A DNA stretch of 64,000 nucleotides from assembly GCA_035341665.1 (NCBI GenBank), contig DAOQVR010000005.1, positions 124,001 to 188,000 of the forward strand. Direction: 5' to 3'. The stretch is from DAOQVR01 sp035341665 (lineage in GTDB: Bacteria; Chloroflexota; Anaerolineae; JAAYZQ01). Positions 47,554 through 55,823 of the stretch are shown piece by piece. Within the stretch, counting starts at the first letter, position 1, and each line of letters opens with the position of its first letter. The notes under the pieces were generated by a model, which saw only the letters and a program-made list of their open reading frames with translations, was not told the DNA's origin and made no database searches. The position numbers were made by a program, and so were the translations under genes.

Positions 47554-48431
47554 CCGCGGTCGTTGTCTCGCTGTCGAGCGCCCTCTTGTGGGCCATCTCC
47601 TCTGTGCTCTTTGCCATCAGTGCCCGGAGCATGCACGTAGTCCCCCTGAACCTGGTACGGGGGATCGTCGCGTCGGCCTTCTTCTGGGCGCTCCTCCCCT
47701 TCTACGGCGGGCTGGACGCGCTGGGCACCATCCCCACCGCCTCCTGGCCCTGGATTGTCGTCTCGGTGGTTGGGCTGCTGGTCGTGGGCGACACAGTCTA
47801 CTTCCGGGCCATTTCGCTGGCGGGCGTCTCCTGGGCAATGCCTGTGGCGTCGGTAAACACGGTCTGGGCCGTCCTGCTGGCGGGCTTGGTGCTTGGCGAG
47901 CCGCTGACCCTGAAGCTCCTCGGCGGTGCCATCCTGGTCCTGATCGGCGTCATCCTCGTCGGGCGGAGCGGAGCCGGCGACGGGCAGGCTGCCCCGGCCG
48001 ACCGCAGGGCACGGCGGCTCGGGCTGCTGCTGGCTCTCGTAACTTCGCTCTGCTGGGGAATTGGCCAGGTGGCACTCAAACCGGCCACGGCCGGCGTGGA
48101 GGCCGCTGTCGCGAATGCCGTGCGCCAGCCGATGGGTGCGCTGATGATGCTGGGGCTCACGCTGGCGACCGGCCGTCAGAGGGACTTTCGCGGGCTCGGC
48201 CGGCGCTCCTGGCTCATCTTGCTGCTGGCGGCTTTCCTCGGGACGGCCGTGGGCTCGCTGCTCTTTGTCATGGCGGTCCAGATGGCAGGTGCGGGACGCG
48301 CCGCCGTGCTGACCACGACGTCGCCGGTGCTGGCGATCCCCTTTTCCTTCCTCTGGCTACACGAGCGCCCGAACCGCTGGACGATCGCCGGCACTCTGCT
48401 TGTCGTGATCGGCATCGCGCTGGTGGCGTGA
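47550..48431 (+). CDS. EamA/DMT-family transporter
   Basis: 293 aa with ten membrane helices forming two EamA repeats (first about 3-135, second about 150-290). Typical segments include LLWAISSVLFAIS, AISLAGVSWAMPVASVNTVWAVLLAG and PVLAIPFSFLWLHERPN. It probably exports or imports a small metabolite. The TTG start overlaps the upstream stop (TTGA) and has GGAGG at a suitable distance. Followed after 19 bases by an ABC exporter. Substrate unknown. Confidence 0.85.
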   Translation: MTAVVVSLSSALLWAISSVLFAISARSMHVVPLNLVRGIVASAFFWALLPFYGGLDALGTIPTASWPWIVVSVVGLLVVGDTVYFRAISLAGVSWAMPVASVNTVWAVLLAGLVLGEPLTLKLLGGAILVLIGVILVGRSGAGDGQAAPADRRARRLGLLLALVTSLCWGIGQVALKPATAGVEAAVANAVRQPMGALMMLGLTLATGRQRDFRGLGRRSWLILLLAAFLGTAVGSLLFVMAVQMAGAGRAAVLTTTSPVLAIPFSFLWLHERPNRWTIAGTLLVVIGIALVA

Positions 48432-48450
48432 CGGGACAGGAGCCTTGCCC

Positions 48451-50277
48451 TTGACTGCCAAACTGATGGCCTCCCTCCGGCAAACACGAGCCTCGGCGCG
48501 TGACGGGCTGCGCAGCTACGGCCGGATCCTGGCCTACGTCCGCCCCCATCGCATCCGGTTGGCACTCGCCGCCGCGATCCTGGTGCTGGTCGGGCTGCTG
48601 ACGCTCGTCCTGCCCTGGGCCGTGCAGCGGCTGGTGGACGGCGTGGTCGTGGCCCAGGATGTCTCTCAGCTCGATCTGGTCGCCCTGGTTCTCTTTGGCA
48701 CTTTCCTGGTGCGCAGCCTCCTCGGCTTCGTCTCGACCTACCTCCTGGCCTGGGTCGGCGAGCGGGTCGTCGTCCGGCTGCGCCGCGACGTCTACGAGCA
48801 CCTGCTCACACAGTCGCTTGGCTACTTCTCTGAGCAGCGCACCGGTGAAATCGTCTCGCGAATCAGCAACGACGTGCTGGTCATCCAGTACGCCGTGACG
48901 GGCAATCTGGTGGGCCTCCTCCAGCAGGTCGTGACCGCCGCGGGCATCGTGGTGGTCGTGGGCCTCATGAACTGGCGGCTGACACTGGTGATGGCACTCG
49001 CGCTGCCGGGCATGATGCTTGTGGCCCAGCTCCTGGGCCGCCGCATGCGTCGCATCGCCAAGGCGGTGCAGAACACCCTGGCTCAGATGTCGTCCGCAGT
49101 TGAGGAGACGGTCGGAGGAATCCGAACCGTCAAGTCCTTCGCGCGCGAGGACTACGAAGGGGGACGATTCGCGGCGAAGGTGGACACTCTCTTCGAGGCC
49201 GCCATGCACCGGACGCGCCTCAATGCTGCGCTCGGCCCGCTCATCGGCCTGCTCTTGTACGGCAGCATGGTCTTGGTCCTCTGGCTGGGCGGCCGCGAAG
49301 TGCTGGCAGGACGGCTGACGCCCGGCCAGCTGATCAGCTTCCTCTTCTATGCCGTCCTGCTGATCGGCCCGCTGGGTGGGTTCGCCGCTTTCTACGGCCA
49401 GGTGCAGAGCGCGCTGGGCGCTACGGAGCGGGTCTTTGAGCTGATGGACGCTCAGCCCGAGATCTCGAACCCGCCCGGCGCGGAGGCCCTCCCTGCACTG
49501 GAAGGCCGCGTCGTTTTCGAGGAGGTGAGCTTCGAGTACAGCCCTCGCCAACCGGTCCTCGATCGGGTAAGCTTACACGTCGAGCCGGGCGAGGTGATCG
49601 CCGTGGTCGGACCGAGCGGTGTCGGCAAGACCACGCTGGTGCACCTGATTCCCCGCTTCTACGACCCAAGCGCCGGCCGGGTCCTGGTCGACGGGCGCGA
49701 CCTCCGGCAGGTGACGCTGCGTTCGCTGCGCGACCAGGTTGGCATCGTGCCGCAGGATACGCTCCTCTTCAGCGACACGGTTGCCGCCAACATCCGCTAC
49801 GGCCGGCTGGACGCGACGCAAGCAGAGGTCGAGGAGGCAGCCCGCGCGGCGAACGCGCACGACTTTGTGCTCTCGGACCTGCCCGACGGCTACGAAACGC
49901 AGGTCGGCGAGCGCGGGATCAAGCTTTCGACGGGGCAGCGCCAGCGCATCGCCATCGCGCGCGCAATCCTGAAACGGCCGCGCATTCTGATCCTGGACGA
50001 GGCGACCTCGTCACTCGACACCGAGGCGGAGCGGCTGGTGCAGCAGGCCCTGGAACGGCTGATGCACCCCGGTGGCTCGGCGCCCCGTCCGACGACCTTC
50101 GTGATCGCTCACCGGCTGTCCACCATCGTCAACGCCGACCGGATCCTGGTGCTGCACCAGGGGCGCATAGTGGAGCAGGGGACGCACCAGGAGCTGCTCG
50201 CGCGCACGGGCGGCCTCTACCGCCACTATTACGCGCTGCAGTTCCAGTGGGAGGACGTGGACAACCAAAAGGCCTGA
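48451..50277 (+). CDS. ABC exporter, fused membrane and ATPase domains (MsbA/LmrA-like)
   Basis: 608 aa half-transporter that should work as a dimer. The type I exporter membrane domain (about residues 25-320) holds six helices. The ATPase (about 350-590) has Walker A GPSGVGKTT, Q-loop IVPQDTLLFSDT, signature LSTGQRQRIAIARAIL, Walker B ILILDEATSSLD and switch IAHRLSTI. The second TTG (48451) has AGGAG 8 bases upstream and is preferred over a first TTG at 48445. Lipid, peptide or drug export are all possible. Its last codons form part of a terminator. Confidence 0.92.
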   Translation: MTAKLMASLRQTRASARDGLRSYGRILAYVRPHRIRLALAAAILVLVGLLTLVLPWAVQRLVDGVVVAQDVSQLDLVALVLFGTFLVRSLLGFVSTYLLAWVGERVVVRLRRDVYEHLLTQSLGYFSEQRTGEIVSRISNDVLVIQYAVTGNLVGLLQQVVTAAGIVVVVGLMNWRLTLVMALALPGMMLVAQLLGRRMRRIAKAVQNTLAQMSSAVEETVGGIRTVKSFAREDYEGGRFAAKVDTLFEAAMHRTRLNAALGPLIGLLLYGSMVLVLWLGGREVLAGRLTPGQLISFLFYAVLLIGPLGGFAAFYGQVQSALGATERVFELMDAQPEISNPPGAEALPALEGRVVFEEVSFEYSPRQPVLDRVSLHVEPGEVIAVVGPSGVGKTTLVHLIPRFYDPSAGRVLVDGRDLRQVTLRSLRDQVGIVPQDTLLFSDTVAANIRYGRLDATQAEVEEAARAANAHDFVLSDLPDGYETQVGERGIKLSTGQRQRIAIARAILKRPRILILDEATSSLDTEAERLVQQALERLMHPGGSAPRPTTFVIAHRLSTIVNADRILVLHQGRIVEQGTHQELLARTGGLYRHYYALQFQWEDVDNQKA

Positions 50278-50303
50278 CAGGTCTCAAAGGCCTGTCAGGC
50301 CTT
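50269..50303. terminator. Perfect 13-bp hairpin between convergent genes
   Basis: AAGGCCTGACAGG (50269-50281) and CCTGTCAGGCCTT (50291-50303) pair perfectly around 9 bases. It overlaps the end of the ABC gene and lies before the convergent serpin stop, so it may stop transcription from both sides. No long T-run. Confidence 0.65.
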
Positions 50304-50324
50304 GGCCTGTGCTGATCAACCCCC

Positions 50325-52025
50325 CTAGAGGCTCGGGTCCACAACCCGTCCCAGGAAGAGGATCGTGCCTGTCTTGACGTCGCGGATCAGGAAGACAAAC
50401 GGCCGGTCCACCCTCACCTCGATCGGCTCGACCGGATTGAACGCGGTCAGGCCCACCACGACGGCGGTCGCCGCGGCAGCCTCAGTCCCGTTCTCGTCCA
50501 CTTTCACAAAGGCCTTGTGAAAGACGTCAGTGATGAAGAGCTCCCTCTCGGCTGCCATGCCGGTCAGGTCCGCATCCGCGGAGAACGCAATCGGCATGCC
50601 CATCTCCGAGAGTGTCTCGCGCAGGGAGAACTGGGCGTCGAACTCGAACTTGGGCATCGTCAGCTTGACCTGCTCGGGCGCGAGGCCGGCGAGCAGTCTC
50701 TCCACTGTCTCCGCACTGAGCGGCCGGTCGTAGACGTCCAGCATGCCCGGCTCTGGCAGGACGATCACCATCGACAATTCGCGCCCGTCGTAGGGGAGCT
50801 CCACTGCCAGAAAGCCGCCGTCCACCGCATAGTTGAGTGATTCGGTCTGGCTCATCATCGGGACCTGCACTTGGGTCGCGTCGAGCCGGGTGAAGCCGCC
50901 TTCCTCGGTCAGGGCCTCGTCGAACTGGGTGGCCCAGGCGGCGTTGAAGTAGACGGCATTGGCCAACACCAGGCGGGTCAGCTCGTTGACGCCTCCCTGA
51001 GGGATCAGGTCCTGGATCCTTTCCTCTGTCTTGCGGCTTGCCCAGTCGTTGATCAGCCCGCGGGCTTCCTCCGCCTTCGAGAAATCGACCCGCTCCATGC
51101 CGGCACCGTAGTAGGCCGACAGGAGCTCTAGGTAGTTCTCGAGGAAGGAGTAGCTCTCTTGCCCCCACAGCGCGTTGGCGATGTTCAGCCGGAAGCCCTC
51201 GCCGTCGCTGCCCTTGGCTCCCTCGCCGCGCTTCTCGAGCTCAGCGGCCAGCGCCTGGAAGGAAGGGTGCAGGTCCGCCTGCGGAAGGAAGAAACGAAGC
51301 ACCTTGGCCATCTGGGCTTCGGTCTCACCTCGTGCCCCGGCATAGGTCATGGCCAGTGCCGCCGAGATGGAGTAGGGAGAGAAGAAGGTGTTGCGTTCGC
51401 TGGATCGCAGCGCCTCGTAGAGCGCCAGCGCAAAGGCATTGTTGCCCCGGACAAGCTCGGAAATGCGGGCGGCGCCGGCCGAGGTGGCAGGCACCTGCGA
51501 AGGCTCGGGAAGGCCACTCGAGGGTGTGCTGGGTGCCGGCTCTACCGGCTCCTCGGCCGAGCCGAACTCGATGACCTCGCCATAGGCATCGACGTCTGCC
51601 TCCCACTCCGAGCCGGTTGCCTGGTTGTTGACCGTGATGGCGTAGAGCACTTGCTCCACAGAGGTGACCGCATAGGCCACGGTCACAGTCCACTCGCCCG
51701 ACGTGTACCGGCGACCCTCGGCGCCGACCAGCCCTTCGGGTGTGATCGACTCCTCGGCCCAGGCCGAATCCGCCGCTGGCGCGTTGGCGGGATCGATCTC
51801 CGACAGGTACGCAAGGGCCACATCACGCGCCTCGATCGGTCCGGTCACAACTACCTCCTCGGCCGGCTCGGGCTCGCTGCCGCCCTCATCCGGGGGCACT
51901 GGGCTCACCTCTGCCGGGCCGCTGGTCGGCTCCGAAGGCACAGGCGCGCAGCCCCAGGCGATCGAAGCGAGCAGCACGAGTGCCAGGCTCAGCCTGGCCG
52001 ACTTGTACGCTATTTGAACTCGCAT
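50325..52025 (-). CDS. Lipoprotein serpin
   Basis: 566 aa. A lipoprotein signal ends at the Cys in LASIAWGC. An extra domain (about residues 60-150) and an acidic linker precede a full serpin of about 380 residues (NTFFSPYSISAALAMTYAGARGET, FNAAWATQFDEALTEEGGF, FVKVDENGTEAAAATAVVV, RPFVFLIRDVKTGTILFLGRV). The hinge ENGTEAAAAT has the small-residue run of inhibitory serpins, so it should trap a protease by covalent suicide inhibition. The reactive bond is not certain because the loop is longer than in alpha1-antitrypsin; Leu-Thr or Thr-Ala are candidates. Ribosome site GGGAGG. Surface protease defence is likely. Confidence 0.93.
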   Translation of the reverse strand: MRVQIAYKSARLSLALVLLASIAWGCAPVPSEPTSGPAEVSPVPPDEGGSEPEPAEEVVVTGPIEARDVALAYLSEIDPANAPAADSAWAEESITPEGLVGAEGRRYTSGEWTVTVAYAVTSVEQVLYAITVNNQATGSEWEADVDAYGEVIEFGSAEEPVEPAPSTPSSGLPEPSQVPATSAGAARISELVRGNNAFALALYEALRSSERNTFFSPYSISAALAMTYAGARGETEAQMAKVLRFFLPQADLHPSFQALAAELEKRGEGAKGSDGEGFRLNIANALWGQESYSFLENYLELLSAYYGAGMERVDFSKAEEARGLINDWASRKTEERIQDLIPQGGVNELTRLVLANAVYFNAAWATQFDEALTEEGGFTRLDATQVQVPMMSQTESLNYAVDGGFLAVELPYDGRELSMVIVLPEPGMLDVYDRPLSAETVERLLAGLAPEQVKLTMPKFEFDAQFSLRETLSEMGMPIAFSADADLTGMAAERELFITDVFHKAFVKVDENGTEAAAATAVVVGLTAFNPVEPIEVRVDRPFVFLIRDVKTGTILFLGRVVDPSL

Positions 52026-52195
52026 GTCATCCTCCCTCTGTCTTTTCCCCGCAAGATACCTTTTCGCGCCTGAGCAAACCCAGGGCGCAGGCGTCGCGGG
52101 TCCAATGCCCGATTGGGCGCATCTCTACCTATAGACGCAGCATGGGCGAGTCCGGTTCCCCTTTTCTGTGGCCCCCTGAAGGTCTCAGGCTCATC

Positions 52196-52225
52196 TTGAC
52201 AGGCACGCTCGCCCCATGCTACACT
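52196..52225 (+). promoter_or_regulatory. Promoter for rimO
   Basis: TTGACA (52196-52201), 18 bases, TACACT (52220-52225). Start near 52232, so the leader before the ATG is only about 13 bases and no ribosome site precedes the ATG. Confidence 0.65.
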
Positions 52226-52244
52226 CCTGTCAAAGTATACACCG

Positions 52245-53573
52245 ATGGACTTTTACGTCGAAACCCTGGGCTGCCCCAAGAACGAGGTCGATAGTCAGGC
52301 GATGGCCCGCGAGCTGGCGGCGATGGGCCACCGGGCCGTAGAGGACCCGCGCCGGGCCGATGCTCTGATCGTGAATACCTGTGGCTTCGTCGAGGACGCC
52401 CGGCGCGAGTCGCTCGCAGCCCTCCGCCGCCTCGTGCGCGCCAAGCGCAAGGGGCAGTGGCTTGTTGCAGCCGGCTGCCTCCCGCAGTATTGGGGCGAAT
52501 CACTCAGCAAGCGGGTCCCCGGCATCGACGCACTGATCGGGACCCGCCGCTGGAGTGAGATCGGTGCGCTGCTCGGCGAGCTGGAGGCGGCAAGCGAACG
52601 CCGGGGGAGGGCCGCCCTTCTCCGGCTGGGTGACCCCACGGCCGCGCCCGAGGGCCGGGCCGGCTTTGCGCGCCAGGGCGCCTCGGCCTACCTCAAGATT
52701 GCGGATGGCTGCTCGGCGCCTTGCACCTTTTGCGCCATCCCGCTCATCAAGGGGCCGGCCGCGAGCCGGCCGGTCGGGGAGATCGCGGCCGAGGCGGCCT
52801 CCCTGGTGCAGGAGGGAGTGCGCGAGATCGTGCTCATTGCCCAGGACACAACGGCGTACGGCCGCGATCGGGGTGAGACCGATTCACTCCCCGGGTTGAT
52901 CGACTCAATCCTGCATGCGGCGCCCGGATTGACCTGGCTGCGGTTGATGTACGCTTACCCGGGCCACGCCACCGCGCGGCTGATCGAGCGCATGGCAGCG
53001 GATCGGCGCATCTGCCACTACCTCGACTTGCCACTCCAGCATGCCCACCCGGCCGTTCTGCGGCGCATGATGCGCCCCGCCGACGTCGATCGGACCCGCA
53101 GGCTGATCGACGACCTGCGCGCAGCCATCCCCGACCTGGCACTGCGATCGACCTTCATCGTCGGGTTCCCTGGGGAAACAGACGCCGAGTTTGAGGCCTT
53201 GGTCGCCTTTCTAGAAGAAATGCGCTTCGATCATGCCGGCGTCTTCTGCTACTCGCTGGAGGAGGGCACAGCAGCCGCCGCGCTGCCCGGCGCCATACCC
53301 GAGCCGGTCAAGACCGAGCGCCGCGAGTGGCTGATGGGGCTGCAGCAGCAGATATCACGCGAGCGCAACGTCGCCCAGATCGGCCGCACACTCGAGGTCC
53401 TCGTGGAAGGGCAGGGCGACGGTCTGGCAGTGGGCCGGACCTACCGCGACTCGCCGGAAGTCGACGGGCTGGTCTTCTTTCCGGGCGAAGTGGACGCCGG
53501 AGCGATCGTGCCGGTTCAGATCACCGGGGCGGCGGAGTACGACCTGTTCGGAGAGGCGCTGCGCGACCCCTGA
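52245..53573 (+). CDS. rimO: Ribosomal protein S12 methylthiotransferase RimO
   Basis: 442 aa. Adds a methylthio group to a conserved Asp of ribosomal protein S12. The N-terminal UPF0004 domain has three cluster Cys (ETLGCPKNEVDSQ, VNTCGFV, AAGCLPQ). The radical SAM domain has CSAPCTFC and IADGCS. A TRAM domain lies at the C-terminus (about 375-440). RimO-specific features include TLGCPKNEVDSQAM and DLPLQHAHPAVLRRM. It starts with a very short leader. Confidence 0.95.
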   Translation: MDFYVETLGCPKNEVDSQAMARELAAMGHRAVEDPRRADALIVNTCGFVEDARRESLAALRRLVRAKRKGQWLVAAGCLPQYWGESLSKRVPGIDALIGTRRWSEIGALLGELEAASERRGRAALLRLGDPTAAPEGRAGFARQGASAYLKIADGCSAPCTFCAIPLIKGPAASRPVGEIAAEAASLVQEGVREIVLIAQDTTAYGRDRGETDSLPGLIDSILHAAPGLTWLRLMYAYPGHATARLIERMAADRRICHYLDLPLQHAHPAVLRRMMRPADVDRTRRLIDDLRAAIPDLALRSTFIVGFPGETDAEFEALVAFLEEMRFDHAGVFCYSLEEGTAAAALPGAIPEPVKTERREWLMGLQQQISRERNVAQIGRTLEVLVEGQGDGLAVGRTYRDSPEVDGLVFFPGEVDAGAIVPVQITGAAEYDLFGEALRDP

Positions 53574-53586
53574 GGCAGCCCACCCG

Positions 53587-54003
53587 TCAGCCGTCCCGGC
53601 TCGGACCCTCGTCCGCCTCGATCACCCGGTAGGTAGCATCGATATACTCTTCCCCGCGATGCATCTCCGCGCCAGCTCCAGCGCTCGGTTTCCGGAGCTT
53701 CTTGCCCCTCACCTGCCCGAGGTGCTCCCGGACAACCTCAGCGGGGCTGAAATCGACCAGCGCCTTGGCCGACAGCAGCAGGATGGCCAGGTCGTCCATC
53801 TGCCCAAGGCCCGGAATCAGCAGGTCGGGCACCAAGTCGATCGGCGAGACCAGGTACGCGACCGCTGCGGCCGGTATCAGCTTGACCCAGGCCGGGACAC
53901 GGCTGTCACGCAGCAACCGCCAAGCCAGGCGAGCCTGCACCAGCAGGTTACCCACGAATCCAATAGTCTCTCGCACTTCCGTCTGCGAGGGAAGCTTGCT
54001 CAT
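53587..54003 (-). CDS. YkvA/DUF1232 family protein
   Basis: 138 aa. Two membrane or interfacial helices surround the family core YLVSPIDLVPDLLIPGLGQMDDLAILLLSAK (in part). DUF1232 proteins are small membrane proteins of unknown role. A polar Lys/Arg/Glu-rich tail follows. The ATG has GGAGG upstream. The gene is transcribed divergently from the helicase-like gene from interlocking promoters. Confidence 0.88.
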   Translation of the reverse strand: MSKLPSQTEVRETIGFVGNLLVQARLAWRLLRDSRVPAWVKLIPAAAVAYLVSPIDLVPDLLIPGLGQMDDLAILLLSAKALVDFSPAEVVREHLGQVRGKKLRKPSAGAGAEMHRGEEYIDATYRVIEADEGPSRDG

Positions 54004-54018
54004 TTCCTACCTCCAGGT

Positions 54019-54047
54019 TTGCCCGATTCGGGCATGCTGAGTATTAT
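54019..54047 (+). promoter_or_regulatory. Rightward promoter of an overlapping pair
   Basis: TTGCCC (54019-54024), 17 bases, TATTAT (54042-54047). Start near 54054, 24 bases before the GTG of the helicase-associated gene. Confidence 0.65.
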
Positions 54048-54071
54048 AAGTCTACGAAGGGAGCTTGGCAA
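54043..54071 (-). promoter_or_regulatory. Leftward promoter of the overlapping pair
   Basis: On the minus strand, TTGCCA (54071-54066), 17 bases, TATAAT (54048-54043). The two -10 boxes share five bases. Start near 54036, 33 bases before the DUF1232 ATG. Confidence 0.7.
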
Positions 54072-54077
54072 GGGAAA

Positions 54078-55766
54078 GTGGCCGGCACGCAGCGCTACCT
54101 GATCGACTATCCGATGGCCATGCTGCGGGCGGTCGCCGAGGCACGCGGACTCCAACTCCCGACGGGCCGGCAGCCCGAGGTAGCCGGCCAGTTGGCCAAG
54201 ACCATGCTGGACACCTTTTCCGTGCGCGTTGCGCTGGCACAGCTCAGCGAAGGCGGCCGACTGGCGCTGGAGGCCCTGGTCGCCTCGGGCGGCAAGATGC
54301 GCACGCCGCGCTTCGGCCGGCGCTTTGGCCAGGTCCGGCCGGTCGGGCCCGGCCGGCTGGAACGAGAGGCATCTTGGCAGGAGCCTGCCAGCCCAGCCGA
54401 AGAGCTGGTCTACCTGGGCTTGGCCTTCCGCGCCTTCGACCGAGATGCAGCCGGACCGGGCGAGTTCTTCCTCATCCCCGATGACTTGCTTCCGCTGCTT
54501 CCTTCTCCGGCCGCCGAGGCACCTTGTTTTCGCGTCGAGGCGGTGCCGGAACCGGACCGGCCGCGCGAGGCCGGATCGGCGCTGGTGATAGATCTCTTCT
54601 CCTATCTCGTTCACCTTCAGCTTCATGATGTGCACCCCTTCGCCGACGGGCGGTTGGGGCGGCGGGACCTAGCCGAGCTGCGCGTCCGATTGGTCGATGC
54701 CGACGAGCGCCGCCTGGCGTTCCTGCGTCACCTGGCAGTGCGGCTCGGCTTCGTCGAGCGCAGCGGAGACCTGCTCCACCTGGACCCCGCACCGGTGAAG
54801 GCCTGGTTGGCGGGTGCGCCCGCCGCCCAGGTGCAGGCACTGGCCGAAGCCTGGCGTGATGACCCCACCTGGAACGACTTGCGCCACGTGCCCGGCCTCG
54901 CCTTCGACGATGACTCAGGCCGTCCTCTGCGCAACGACCCGGTGGCGGCCCGCCAGGCAGTCTTGTCGTTCCTCGCCCGCTGTCCCAGGGACCGCTGGTG
55001 GAGCGTCGCATCCTTCGCCTCCGCCGTCCGGGGCTGTGAGCCCGACTTCCTCCGCCCTGACGGCGACTATCACGCTTGGGCTATCCGGGACGTCGCCTCG
55101 GGTGAGTATCTCGCCGGATTCGAGTCCTGGGAACGCGTGGAGGGCGCACTCCTCGCCGATCTGCTCTCTGGCGCGCTCTATTGGCTGGGCATCGTTGCCC
55201 TGGGCGCCTCCGAGTCCGGCCCTGTCTGCCGGCTGACCGCGGCCGGCGAGCGACTGCTGAACCTGGTCGAGGAGGAGCCGGAGGCACCTTCGGCACTTCC
55301 CATCCAGGTCGGCCCCGATCTGCGGATCGAGGTGCCGGCCCCGTGCAATCTCTATACGCGGTTTCAGCTTGAGAGGTTCGCCGACCTGGAGGGAGCCGTG
55401 CCCTGCCGCTACCGCCTGACGGTAGGTGCGCTGGGGCGGGCGATTGCGCGCGGGCTTCGGGTGGAGCAGATCCTGGCTTTCCTGCAGCAGGCGAGCGAGC
55501 AGCGGCTGCCGGCCAACGTCCCGGGGCAGCTCCGCTTGTGGGCTGGGCGGTACGATTCAGTTCAGCTCGAAGAGGTGGTGTTGGTTCGGGTCACCGGCGA
55601 GCGGGTGATGAAGGAGTTGCAGATGCTGCCCGAGACCCGTTCTCTGATCGAGCAGGTCATCACGCCGACCACAGCACTGGTGCGCCGCGAGCACCTGCCG
55701 CGCCTGCGACGGGAGCTCCAGGCGCTAGGGTACCTGCGCCCGCCGCGCGAGCCGGCAGATGACTGA
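54078..55766 (+). CDS. Helicase-associated (Helicase_C_3/XPB-like accessory) protein without helicase core
   Basis: 562 aa. It has the repeated winged-helix pattern and late segments (IQVGPDLRIEVPAPCNLYTRFQLERFADLE in part, YRLTVGALGRAIARGLRVEQILAFLQ) of the XPB/Ssl2 helicase-conserved region described in bacteria, but no Walker A or DEAD box. Such proteins often occur as separate genes in high-GC bacteria, and may partner an XPB-type helicase encoded elsewhere. Role in DNA repair or transcription is inferred. GTG start closely follows GGGAAA. Transcribed divergently from DUF1232. Confidence 0.78.
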   Translation: MAGTQRYLIDYPMAMLRAVAEARGLQLPTGRQPEVAGQLAKTMLDTFSVRVALAQLSEGGRLALEALVASGGKMRTPRFGRRFGQVRPVGPGRLEREASWQEPASPAEELVYLGLAFRAFDRDAAGPGEFFLIPDDLLPLLPSPAAEAPCFRVEAVPEPDRPREAGSALVIDLFSYLVHLQLHDVHPFADGRLGRRDLAELRVRLVDADERRLAFLRHLAVRLGFVERSGDLLHLDPAPVKAWLAGAPAAQVQALAEAWRDDPTWNDLRHVPGLAFDDDSGRPLRNDPVAARQAVLSFLARCPRDRWWSVASFASAVRGCEPDFLRPDGDYHAWAIRDVASGEYLAGFESWERVEGALLADLLSGALYWLGIVALGASESGPVCRLTAAGERLLNLVEEEPEAPSALPIQVGPDLRIEVPAPCNLYTRFQLERFADLEGAVPCRYRLTVGALGRAIARGLRVEQILAFLQQASEQRLPANVPGQLRLWAGRYDSVQLEEVVLVRVTGERVMKELQMLPETRSLIEQVITPTTALVRREHLPRLRRELQALGYLRPPREPADD

Positions 55767-55802
55767 CCCCTCTCCCCTGCAGGGGGAGGGTAGGCGTGAG
55801 GG
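55767..55802. repeat. Dispersed intergenic hairpin repeat, copy 3
   Basis: CCCCTCTCCCC and GGGGGAGGG form a stem around TGCA, followed by TAGGCGTGAGGG. It lies just after the helicase-associated gene, like copies 1 and 2 after their genes. The GGTGAGG-type tail is shared. Confidence 0.6.
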
Positions 55803-55823
55803 TTGCCTCCCGCCTGTGGTTCC

